Source of the DNA: a virus
Reading direction: 5' to 3' (one strand)
DNA: 33,660 bases
IMG/VR virus record: IMGVR_UViG_3300043395_000934
Location: 1 to 33,660 of that record
Shown: positions 18,661-25,793 of the stretch, piece after piece
Numbering within the stretch: position 1 is the stretch's first letter
Layout of the letters: every line of letters starts with the position of its first letter
Notes under the pieces: generated by a model
Told to the model about the DNA's origin: nothing
Databases searched by the model: none
The model's input: only the letters and a program-made list of their open reading frames with translations
Program-made: the position numbers and the translations under genes

Positions 18661-18939
18661 TCAATTGTTAGATGGTGATTGAATTAAGTAATCAGGTAAA
18701 TCATCGCATACAAGTGCATACAGGTAGTTATGTATATCACGCAAATTGTACGATGGATCAGTAAGTAAATCTTCGCTCTCTGCGCACAGGTACACATCAA
18801 CATTATTTGCTTCCCAAACTTCACCTTCCATGTCAACGAATGGTGCAGTGGGCAACGTATTACCTACGCGCACGTAATGTTCATCTGCCAGTGTTATCAG
18901 TGCTATCTGCATTCCTTTTTTTAGATGAAGAATTTGCAT
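18661..18939 (-). CDS. Hypothetical protein
   Basis: This 92-residue protein starts at ATG 18939, overlapping the 48-residue ORF by 59 bases in another frame. It has beta-rich content (G-M-Q-I-A-L-I-T-L; Y-V-R-V-G-N-T-L-P-T-A-P-F) followed by an acidic helical tail. No family is recognised. It is placed between the connector and the holin-like gene, where small head-tail joining or lysis-accessory genes are common. The sequence gives no functional residues. Confidence 0.5.
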   Translation of the reverse strand: MQILHLKKGMQIALITLADEHYVRVGNTLPTAPFVDMEGEVWEANNVDVYLCAESEDLLTDPSYNLRDIHNYLYALVCDDLPDYLIQSPSNN

Positions 18940-19027
18940 GTGATTTCAGTGCCTGCAACATTGCTCTCTCATAATCTTTTAACCGCTGTGTGTATTCCTT
19001 TTTTAACTGCTTGCGATCAACGCTCAT
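18881..19027 (-). CDS. Small basic protein (48 aa)
   Basis: This short ORF starts at ATG 19027, whose ATG overlaps the stop of the connector gene as ATGA. It ends TGA at 18881 inside the next gene. The translation is basic and helical (D-R-K-Q-L-K-K-E-Y-T-Q-R-L-K-D-Y-E-R-A-M), then Ser/Lys-rich. Without it there would be an 84-base gap in an otherwise gapless operon. The coupling and charge pattern support a real gene. Function is unknown. Confidence 0.5.
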   Translation of the reverse strand: MSVDRKQLKKEYTQRLKDYERAMLQALKSHANSSSKKRNADSTDNTGR

Positions 19028-19596
19028 AGTGGTAGTTTAGGTAATAGATTCGTGTATGTCTGCTGCTTATATGATGTGGCTGTGTTGCCACTTGTAAATA
19101 TGTAATTCTGCATATTCAATACATCAGTGCGTGGTGAACGTTCCGGGTAAACGTTGCTGCTGTATTCAACGAACAAATGGCTATTCGCACATAGGTATTC
19201 AACCAATCGCGTGGTGTAGTATTCAGCATTTGCTTTTGCACGATCAATGAAATCACCCAATGTCGTGTTGCCAATCACCTGCACATCTTCGCTGATTCGC
19301 TGCACCAATGATCCATTATCAATTTTGTATGTTAGATTAGGCAGGACTTCAACCATTGTCCACCACAACACAGCTTTCTGTACGTAATCTTCGAGCAGTA
19401 TGAGATAATTGCCAGTGACAGTGTTATTAGATACATCCGTTTTCAATTTATTCAACAGATCATCACCCAAAAATGGACCAACCCATTTGTCCTGTGACAG
19501 GTAGATTGCCGGGTACAATAGATTAGGATCAACAGCACCGTTGATGGTGGTGTATTTCTTTATGTAGTTTTCGTTGATGAATAATACTTCTGCCAT
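19024..19596 (-). CDS. Head-tail connector-like protein (DUF6712 type)
   Basis: This 190-residue protein starts at ATG 19596. It is a mostly helical protein with N-E-N-Y-I-K-K-Y-T-T-I-N-G, L-L-Y-P-A-I-Y-L-S-Q-D-K, L-G-D-D-L-L-N-K-L and Y-T-T-R-L-V-E-Y-L, a pattern of the DUF6712 family in Bacteroidota phages. Its place just after the portal gene matches that of adaptor (connector) proteins in other siphoviruses, which extend the portal and receive the tail. The function is by position and family. No enzyme motifs are seen. Confidence 0.65.
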   Translation of the reverse strand: MAEVLFINENYIKKYTTINGAVDPNLLYPAIYLSQDKWVGPFLGDDLLNKLKTDVSNNTVTGNYLILLEDYVQKAVLWWTMVEVLPNLTYKIDNGSLVQRISEDVQVIGNTTLGDFIDRAKANAEYYTTRLVEYLCANSHLFVEYSSNVYPERSPRTDVLNMQNYIFTSGNTATSYKQQTYTNLLPKLPL

Positions 19597-19610
19597 TTGT
19601 CTGTGTTTTA

Positions 19611-21611
19611 TTATTTACCGAATCGTGGGTTATCAGGTAGAAAGCCATTGTAAGGCATGTCAATTGGGCGTTGTGCAACCTTTGGATTGTTGCGTGTTTT
19701 ATATCCTGCTTTTTTTACACGCACATCCAATGCTTCTTTCAAATCAGGATTAGACAAATCCAATCCAAATCCTTTCGCACTTGCGAAAGTCATTTTCCGC
19801 CACACATGGCCACATGCACCTCCGCCCTTAAACAACCACACCGAATATGTATCAGCTCCGCGTGGTCCCCATCCTTCATTCACAATCCTATTGCCCATCT
19901 GCATGATATCTTCTTTGCGATACAGCTTATCAGCAGCAATCATTTTGCGACAAAACGCACGTGAATTTGGTTTGATTTCACCGCTGTATTTGTAACGTGT
20001 ATAGAATTTTACCTGATCAATGGTTTTATCCTGCTCTGATTTCGCATTAGGTCGTGCGCTGCCTGTACTTACAAAGTTGTGCGACATGATACGCTCATTG
20101 TCTGCATCATCTGTATCGTAATCCACTTCGTATTCATCAATCAATATCCAATCTTCTTGCGCATCTTCGCCCAATTGAATCAATGCATCAGCCACTGCAT
20201 CATCATCGAATGCTTCATGTACTTTTTTTTTATACAATGACTGCTGAATCTGCGATGGTGCAATGCTTCCGGGCTGTACATCCTTGAAAATTTCATCCAC
20301 CTGTGCAGTAGATAACGTTGGAAATGCTGCACGCACCACCGCTTTTGCTGATGATACAGGCAACATATCAGATGCTGCCTGCATTACGATATCAACCAAT
20401 GATGTAATCTGCGCACCATTCAATGCTGTTGCTGCCACATCAGTTGTGCCACCATCTACTGTTGCTGCTTCTGCCTGTTGTGTTGTTAGTGGTGTGTTTG
20501 GTTTGATATTGAATGCAAGATTAGGCATCTGTTCGCCCAATATGTACACCAATGCATCACTGATTTTGCGTTGTGCAGGTTCAATCACCTGATTGGTCAG
20601 GATTTCTAAACCTGTTGCCATCTCATCTTTGTTGCTTCCGAAGCCAGTGCCGCTTCTCAATCCAACAAGCAATGGTGTGACAATACGATGCGCTGTAATT
20701 ATCTTCTCTTGGGTTTGCGAATTGATCATGTCAAATTGCTTATCAAGATCGCTAATCGGGAACGCTTCAATTTCTGTTTTCTGCGCTTCACGTTCATTGA
20801 AAAAGAACATCACTTTGGCTGCATTGCTTGCACCTGTCAGCTTGTTTTCCCAATCACGCATCAATGCCATCTTCTGTTCAGGTGTTGCCTGTCCATTGTA
20901 GAAATTTACAACAGTGCTTGGAAACATTCCATTGCTCAATAGATTGCATTGGAATACAGAAATTAGTTTATCGGTTTCAATCGCATTCACTGCGGACCAA
21001 TAATCAGGTCGTGGATAGATTTGACTACCTGTATAACTGAAACACCAATACACTTGCACCGGATGCTCCATCTTTGTGAGTGGATTGAATTTAGCAATGA
21101 ACGCTGGTGCATTTTTTTTCTTACGCAGATTAGACCAATCAGGCGAATGATATACACCCACTTCTGATTCGTCATCCTGATCCACCGCAATACGGCATTC
21201 TTCAAATGGAATATGATTGATTTTACTAATCACGCTGCGATCATTTGACCAAATCACTTCTATATAAAATCCACCATGCAATTTGTAATCGTGTGCGCAA
21301 CCGTACACAACCGTATCAACATGCAATGCATCTAATTCATTTTGGTATTGCTCCGATGATACACCTTTGCCTGCAATCATATCACCGATTGCCTTTATCA
21401 ATGCACCATGTGTAGGTGATGTCTGCGATAATTCACGCAGATACATTGGAAATAAATTGTCATCACCAAAAGTCACCCATCCTTTACGATCTACTTTTTC
21501 AGTATCTGCGACAGGTGAGTAAGCTGCCATCTGCAAATGCATTACATCAGATGGCAATGGCTTTGCATCATTGGTAGATAATGTCATCTTCGATGGTGTT
21601 GTCTGCGACAT
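19611..21611 (-). CDS. Portal protein with long C-terminal extension
   Basis: This 666-residue protein starts at ATG 21611. Residues 35-70 hold G-D-D-N-L-F-P-M-Y-L and G-A-L-I-K-A-I-G-D-M-I-A-G-K-G, typical of the portal N-terminus in Bacteroidota phages. The core continues to about 375 with the stem/clip region (A-H-R-I-V-T-P-L-L-V-G-L). A linker follows, and then an extra domain of about 130 residues (535-666) with K-F-Y-T-R-Y-K-Y-S-G, F-C-R-K-M-I, G-G-G-A-C-G-H-V-W-R-K. Similar domains are attached to Bacteroidota phage head proteins; their role is unclear. The portal forms the DNA entry vertex. It overlaps the previous gene by 44 bases. Confidence 0.85.
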   Translation of the reverse strand: MSQTTPSKMTLSTNDAKPLPSDVMHLQMAAYSPVADTEKVDRKGWVTFGDDNLFPMYLRELSQTSPTHGALIKAIGDMIAGKGVSSEQYQNELDALHVDTVVYGCAHDYKLHGGFYIEVIWSNDRSVISKINHIPFEECRIAVDQDDESEVGVYHSPDWSNLRKKKNAPAFIAKFNPLTKMEHPVQVYWCFSYTGSQIYPRPDYWSAVNAIETDKLISVFQCNLLSNGMFPSTVVNFYNGQATPEQKMALMRDWENKLTGASNAAKVMFFFNEREAQKTEIEAFPISDLDKQFDMINSQTQEKIITAHRIVTPLLVGLRSGTGFGSNKDEMATGLEILTNQVIEPAQRKISDALVYILGEQMPNLAFNIKPNTPLTTQQAEAATVDGGTTDVAATALNGAQITSLVDIVMQAASDMLPVSSAKAVVRAAFPTLSTAQVDEIFKDVQPGSIAPSQIQQSLYKKKVHEAFDDDAVADALIQLGEDAQEDWILIDEYEVDYDTDDADNERIMSHNFVSTGSARPNAKSEQDKTIDQVKFYTRYKYSGEIKPNSRAFCRKMIAADKLYRKEDIMQMGNRIVNEGWGPRGADTYSVWLFKGGGACGHVWRKMTFASAKGFGLDLSNPDLKEALDVRVKKAGYKTRNNPKVAQRPIDMPYNGFLPDNPRFGK

Positions 21612-21954
21612 CGTAATATGTAGTATTATTTGTTAGTACAGCTGTTCCGCGTTCAATCAATCCTACTACCGATGCATCTGTTGGATCAGTGTTGACTGCT
21701 GAATTTTGACCATACACTTCATAGCGATAACGCCCGGCAATAGTTAGTGTATCTGTTGTGATGGTGAGCTGCGTGTATCTTCTATTCTCTGCGACAATGG
21801 TGGCAACCTGTGCCAATTCACTACCCACTGTGCTGTTTTCTTCGTGCGTAATTACAATTAGGTAATCAGTAAACGCTGTTGCATAATACTGCCTTCCCTC
21901 ATCCAATGACAATCGCACGGTTTGATTTGCTGTATCTGTGATTAGATAAATCAT
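21568..21954 (-). CDS. Small structural protein, unknown role
   Basis: This 128-residue protein starts at ATG 21954. It is strand-rich with D-Y-L-I-V-I-T-H-E, G-R-Y-R-Y-E-V-Y-G-Q-N-S-A-V-N and V-V-G-L-I-E-R-G-T-A-V-L. The G-x-Y-x-Y-x-V/I-Y-x-Q and G-L-V/I-E-x-G pattern recurs in Bacteroidota phage structural genes near portal and tail-tube genes, with no confirmed function. It follows the terminator at 21974-22000 and overlaps the portal start, so the pair are probably expressed together. A virion decoration or neck role is possible. Confidence 0.55.
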   Translation of the reverse strand: MIYLITDTANQTVRLSLDEGRQYYATAFTDYLIVITHEENSTVGSELAQVATIVAENRRYTQLTITTDTLTIAGRYRYEVYGQNSAVNTDPTDASVVGLIERGTAVLTNNTTYYDVADNTIEDDIIYQ

Positions 21955-21973
21955 TGGTTTACTAAATTAAAAA

Positions 21974-22000
21974 AAAGAGCAGGCGTAATACCTGCCCTTT
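21974..22000 (-). terminator. Terminator after the tail-tube gene
   Basis: The arms AAAGAGCAGG (21974-21983) and CCTGCCCTTT (21991-22000) pair over ten positions with one G-T wobble, with a 7-base loop. The minus strand continues with a T-run, the plus strand with TT. It lies directly after the stop at 22023 and would lower transcription of portal genes relative to capsid and tube. Confidence 0.75.
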
Positions 22001-22022
22001 TTAATGATTATTGAACAAGCTA

Positions 22023-22565
22023 TTAGTAAGCAGGATCAACAGTGATATCACCGAAGTTGTCAAATGGAACGCTGCTGTATGCTTCCAAATGCACAGCTGG
22101 TTCAAGTTCCTCTGCTGTGAATGTGACCATGTAACCCATCAAATCAGCTTTTTGCTGACCTGATTGTACTGATCCTTCTGTCATCCATGCACCGGCACCC
22201 AAACCAACACACAAAATTTGATCATCATATGTGCGAACAAAGATGATGCATTTAGCTTTAGCAAGATTTAGGAATTCGTTACGCTTGTCCTGTGACAGCT
22301 TACCGAATGTCCAACCTACTTTTTGTTCAAAGTACAATGTACCGTTTTCAATGTTCTTCTGTGGTGTTTCGATGTACGAAGCAGATGAACGGAATGGTAC
22401 ATAACGGAAAATTGTTGCTGTCGGCAATGTTTCAATTTCACCTGTGGTGTTATCGAATGCAATGCCTGCTGCGAAATCATCCCAATTTGCGATGAATACT
22501 TCTTTTACACCACCGATACCTTCAAGGCAGTCAAGTGTATATCCTTTTGTTAACGAACAGGGCAT
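22023..22565 (-). CDS. Probable major tail (tube) protein
   Basis: This 180-residue protein starts at ATG 22565 (M-P-C-S-L-T-K-G-Y-T-L-D-C). An extension to 22595 would add ten non-typical residues through the upstream hairpin region. The N-terminal pattern G-Y-x-L-D-C...G-G-V-K-E-V-F-I-A and later F-E-Q-K-V-G-W-T-F and M-G-Y-M-V-T-F-T-A-E-E match an abundant structural protein of Bacteroidota siphoviruses, thought to be the tail tube subunit. It lies between hairpins on both sides directly after the capsid gene, fitting very high expression. A head decoration protein is the alternative. Confidence 0.6.
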   Translation of the reverse strand: MPCSLTKGYTLDCLEGIGGVKEVFIANWDDFAAGIAFDNTTGEIETLPTATIFRYVPFRSSASYIETPQKNIENGTLYFEQKVGWTFGKLSQDKRNEFLNLAKAKCIIFVRTYDDQILCVGLGAGAWMTEGSVQSGQQKADLMGYMVTFTAEELEPAVHLEAYSSVPFDNFGDITVDPAY

Positions 22566-22579
22566 ATTAATTTGTATTA

Positions 22580-22615
22580 AAACCACTGCACACACGTGAA
22601 TGCATGCAGTGGTTT
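22580..22615 (-). terminator. Hairpin between capsid and tail-tube genes
   Basis: AAACCACTGCA (22580-22590) and TGCAGTGGTTT (22605-22615) form a perfect 11-bp stem with a 14-base loop. On the minus strand only TTTTAATAC follows, so it is probably a partial terminator or an RNA-stabilising 3' structure after the capsid message. Confidence 0.6.
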
Positions 22616-22627
22616 GATTATTTATGA

Positions 22628-23539
22628 TTACGATAGACCAGGACCGTATGCTGCAACATCAGCAGTAACAGCAATCTGTGCTCCAAGATAAAAACGTGCG
22701 CCATAACGTACATTCTGTGAACCGTCAATTGGAGTCATGTCAATGATTGATACATCATTCATGTCATTTGTCAACCATGTTCCCAAATGCAAGTTAGATT
22801 TCTGAACCATGTACATGGTGTTAGCAGGCATACCGGGGCATACTGCGATTTCGTACAATCCAACAAACTTCTTGGATACTTCAGGACCTGCAGTTGCATA
22901 CCATCCATTGCCTGCTGCGATTTGCGCCTGCATATAAAGTTCAAACGTTGCATTGTTCATGTAGATCAATGGTTTTTCAGCTGAACCTTTGACTGCTGTT
23001 GGTGATTTAGCTACCAACGCCCAAATCTTTTCGATGATGTTACCTGATGTCAATGCTACAGGTGATGAAACGAAATTGATATCGCCACCTGCGTTAGCAT
23101 CAATCAATGTGTTGAATCCATCGAATTGACCTGCTGTTGCATTTGCACCTGTCCACATTACTGTTTCAAGGTTAGCAGCAATACCATTCACCAAACGCTC
23201 AATGATTGCATCTTGAATTTGGGTATTTACTTTGCCACTTAATACATCCTTTGTAGTCCAATCAGTGAAGAAATCTTTTTTGCAGATTTCACGCTGCACT
23301 TGGAATTCTTCAAGTGTTAGGATACGCTCTGTTAATGTAACAGTGCCTGTTGGTGTGAAATCACATGTGCCAGCAGCGAATGTGACGGTGTCATCAATCT
23401 TACGTGCTACTGATTTGTATGGGATGTTTTCGCGCAGGTTAACGTACTGCATTGATGCGTTCTGCAACAATGCCTTCTTCACAATCTCACCTGCCAATTC
23501 ACCTGCATATGTGGTGGTGAGTGATAATGTAGTTGCCAT
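22628..23539 (-). CDS. Major capsid protein
   Basis: This 303-residue protein starts at ATG 23539. It has the general plan of HK97-fold capsid proteins of Bacteroidota phages: a helical N-terminus (E-L-A-G-E-I-V-K-K-A-L-L), E-N-I-P-Y-K-S-V, an E-R-I-L-T-L-E-E-F-Q-V-Q-R-E-I-C-K-K segment, a spine-like helix (I-I-E-R-L-V-N-G-I-A-A-N-L-E), L-I-Y-M-N-N-A-T-F-E-L-Y, and a final beta strand region with R-F-Y-L-G-A-Q-I-A-V. It follows the probable scaffold by 32 bases and is flanked by a strong hairpin, as expected for the most expressed virion gene. Confidence 0.85.
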   Translation of the reverse strand: MATTLSLTTTYAGELAGEIVKKALLQNASMQYVNLRENIPYKSVARKIDDTVTFAAGTCDFTPTGTVTLTERILTLEEFQVQREICKKDFFTDWTTKDVLSGKVNTQIQDAIIERLVNGIAANLETVMWTGANATAGQFDGFNTLIDANAGGDINFVSSPVALTSGNIIEKIWALVAKSPTAVKGSAEKPLIYMNNATFELYMQAQIAAGNGWYATAGPEVSKKFVGLYEIAVCPGMPANTMYMVQKSNLHLGTWLTNDMNDVSIIDMTPIDGSQNVRYGARFYLGAQIAVTADVAAYGPGLS

Positions 23540-23571
23540 TTTTTAGATAATATATTTAATTGGTGATGAGA

Positions 23572-24177
23572 TTACTTATTACTGCGTAGGCGTTCCATCA
23601 TTTCGCTCACGCTTTCTTTTTTTGCTGCTTCACGAACTGCAACACGGTTAAAATTTTCACGTACTGATGGTGCAGCTGGTGCTTTCTTCAATGCGCTTAA
23701 TTCAGTTTTGGTGTTAGCTAATTCCTTTGTAACAGCTTCATTGCTTTGTGTTGCATCAGCAAGCTGTGCAGACAATTCAGTGCGCTCTGTTTCTAATGCA
23801 GATACGCGATTGGACAAAGAATCAATTACAGCCAATAGATCATCGCTGCTCATTTCTTCTTTCTCTGCTTCCGCAGGCATGATTTCCGCAATCATTCCAT
23901 CAGCACCAACGCTGATAGTGCTGCCATCTTCCAATATGTATTCACCTTCAACCAATGCAACAGGATTGCCATCAGCATCTTTTGTAAATACATCAACACC
24001 AACACCCCATGCATCTGCTGTGCTGTAGATTTCAGTGCCATCTGCTAACTTATCTGATGCAGACAATTTGATTTCTGCAACAGCATCAGCTGAATCATCA
24101 CTGAACTGCACACCATGCAGTTCCGGATTGATGTTGAACTTTTGGAAAATAGCTTTCAAGTTTTCTTTTATGTTCAT
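23572..24177 (-). CDS. Capsid scaffold-like protein
   Basis: This 201-residue acidic protein starts at ATG 24177. The first 100 residues are strand-rich with D-G-x motifs (E-Y-I-L-E-D-G-S-T-I-S-V-G-A-D-G). Residues 105-165 form a heptad coiled coil (L-L-A-V-I-D-S-L-S-N-R-V-S-A-L-E-T-E). The tail is basic (R-E-A-A-K-K-E-S-V-S-E-M-M-E-R-L-R). Coiled coil plus a basic C-terminus immediately before the capsid gene is the profile of a scaffolding protein, removed by the prohead protease during maturation. It is separated from the protease by the oppositely oriented glycosyltransferase gene. Confidence 0.7.
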   Translation of the reverse strand: MNIKENLKAIFQKFNINPELHGVQFSDDSADAVAEIKLSASDKLADGTEIYSTADAWGVGVDVFTKDADGNPVALVEGEYILEDGSTISVGADGMIAEIMPAEAEKEEMSSDDLLAVIDSLSNRVSALETERTELSAQLADATQSNEAVTKELANTKTELSALKKAPAAPSVRENFNRVAVREAAKKESVSEMMERLRSNK

Positions 24178-24263
24178 AGCTATTTATTGTTATGTATTAT
24201 TGTAGTGCATTCGCATGCATTACCCGTGCGTTAACATATCACGCAATTAATTTCATATAAGTT

Positions 24264-25124
24264 ATGGATGTCACCATCATTACCTGCCTGAACAATAGAC
24301 CTGATGTATCACGCATACTATTCAATTGCATTGATCGCTTGCGTAGTAAATCATATCACCGAATTCAGGTAGTTGCTGCTGTGACTGAAAATGAAGATTA
24401 TCAATTAAGCAGTGATTACTGTGAGCATGTTATTACATTGGATAACATAGCAGGTAAAAAATGGAATGCTGCTGTATTGCACGCGCACGTATGGACGGAT
24501 GCTGATTGCTACATGATAATCGGTGATGATGATTGCATCAGTACAACATACTTTGATCAGGCAGTGGAACGTGTAATGTTAGGTGCGCATCACGTTGGAT
24601 TGAAAAGCAATGTGTTTTATGAATTGCACAGTGGAAAAGCAATGCACCACACGTACAAATTTTCAATTGACAAATTGATTGGCGCTGGTCGTATGATTAG
24701 CAATGAAGCATTAGAAGCAACAGCATACACATCATTGGTGGAAATCACACGTGATTACGATGATGGATATATGATGCTAAAGAAAGGTGATAAGAAATGG
24801 TTACAGGTAGATGCTGCACGTTATTTAGTCGGGTATCATTATGCAAAGCTGATAGAAGCAGGTAGATTCGTTGGTCTATTTCCTGATAATGCACAGCGTT
24901 CATTAGACCATACGTGTGAAATGCGATTGGCTTTGTGTGGCTATAAACCACATGCTATTGATAATGCTGACAGGCATGATTTGATTGACTTCAAAAGCGA
25001 ACGCAACATATGGTCCTATTCGATATTGCAGGACAAATGCAATGCAGTAAAAAATGGCATTGATCCATTGTGGTTCTTGTCAGATACTGAACGCAGATAC
25101 GTGGAATCATTCCAAAAGAAATAA
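24264..25124 (+). CDS. Glycosyltransferase-like protein inserted in the head operon
   Basis: This 286-residue protein starts at ATG 24264. It begins with the GT-A strand V-T-I-I-T-C-L-N-N-R-P and has C-Y-M-I-I-G-D-D-D-C-I-S as the metal-binding acidic motif near residue 93. H-T-Y-K-F, G-A-G-R-M-I-S-N-E-A and D-D-G-Y-M-M follow. It shares the order of motifs with the protein at 11242-11955 and may be a distant paralogue. It is the only plus-strand gene among the structural genes, between prohead protease and scaffold, with hairpin or spacer DNA on both sides. That is the mark of a moron-type insertion. Function is inferred: glycan modification of the host surface or virion. Confidence 0.6.
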   Translation: MDVTIITCLNNRPDVSRILFNCIDRLRSKSYHRIQVVAAVTENEDYQLSSDYCEHVITLDNIAGKKWNAAVLHAHVWTDADCYMIIGDDDCISTTYFDQAVERVMLGAHHVGLKSNVFYELHSGKAMHHTYKFSIDKLIGAGRMISNEALEATAYTSLVEITRDYDDGYMMLKKGDKKWLQVDAARYLVGYHYAKLIEAGRFVGLFPDNAQRSLDHTCEMRLALCGYKPHAIDNADRHDLIDFKSERNIWSYSILQDKCNAVKNGIDPLWFLSDTERRYVESFQKK

Positions 25125-25147
25125 GGTGCAGCCATCGCCACACCTTA
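25122..25147 (-). terminator. Weak hairpin between convergent genes
   Basis: TAAGGTG (25122-25128) and CACCTTA (25141-25147) form a 7-bp stem with a 12-base loop, between the glycosyltransferase stop and the protease stop. On the minus strand TTTCTTTT follows. It may terminate either convergent transcript, weakly. Confidence 0.35.
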
Positions 25148-25195
25148 CTACACATAAACCAAAAATCAAAGTTTCCACACAAACGAGCGACAAAG

Positions 25196-25786
25196 CTACA
25201 CAGAAGCAAACAGCTTTTCTATCTCTGCTAAAAATAATTTTTCATTTGTATTGCATTCAGCAAGCGATACATTGACTTCACTGAAATAACCCTCGATACT
25301 AAATCCGCGCACCTTACCTGCTTTGATATCATTCCACACGCTGTCATCTTCAACCTTTGCGCCAATGAACCATGTACCATCAGGTAGTTCATTCATGCCT
25401 AATGCAATGCTTTTATCTGCATCGCCTTCTTTAATCCATGATTCCACAACAGTAACACCGTTCACCGGATATTTGTGATCAATGTTTGCATTGTGGTGCA
25501 GGTTCTTTTGAAAGAATTGATGTGCTACTGATTCAATTGTTGCCTTGCGAAACACAACGTAGTATTCTTCTAACGTGCCTGCATCAACACGCAGTATTTC
25601 CTTATCGGGAATCATCGCAGGACCATAGATCATCCTGCGTTCATCATTGACTGCGGATAATTTAATGTGCTGTAATGCTATCCAATTTTCTTCAATAGCA
25701 GGTACATCAACCAAACCCATTGCGACAATGCCTAATCTGCCTGTTTCGTCAATGGTGCATTCTACTAACTTTCTTTGTGTTTCCAT
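25196..25786 (-). CDS. Prohead protease, XkdF/S78-like
   Basis: This 196-residue protein starts at ATG 25786, seven bases after the tape measure stop. It matches the XkdF-like (peptidase S78_2) family: I-Y-G-P-A-M-I-P-D-K, then S-V-A-H-Q-F-F-Q-K-N, then N-I-D-H-K-Y-P-V-N-G with H104, E-S-W-I, and R-G-F-S-I-E-G-Y-F with S163, the likely catalytic His and Ser. This enzyme processes scaffold and capsid proteins in the prohead. Gene order is unusual because it lies downstream of the tape measure, and the scaffold follows only after the inserted gene. Confidence 0.82.
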   Translation of the reverse strand: METQRKLVECTIDETGRLGIVAMGLVDVPAIEENWIALQHIKLSAVNDERRMIYGPAMIPDKEILRVDAGTLEEYYVVFRKATIESVAHQFFQKNLHHNANIDHKYPVNGVTVVESWIKEGDADKSIALGMNELPDGTWFIGAKVEDDSVWNDIKAGKVRGFSIEGYFSEVNVSLAECNTNEKLFLAEIEKLFASV

Positions 25787-25793
25787 GTTGTAA

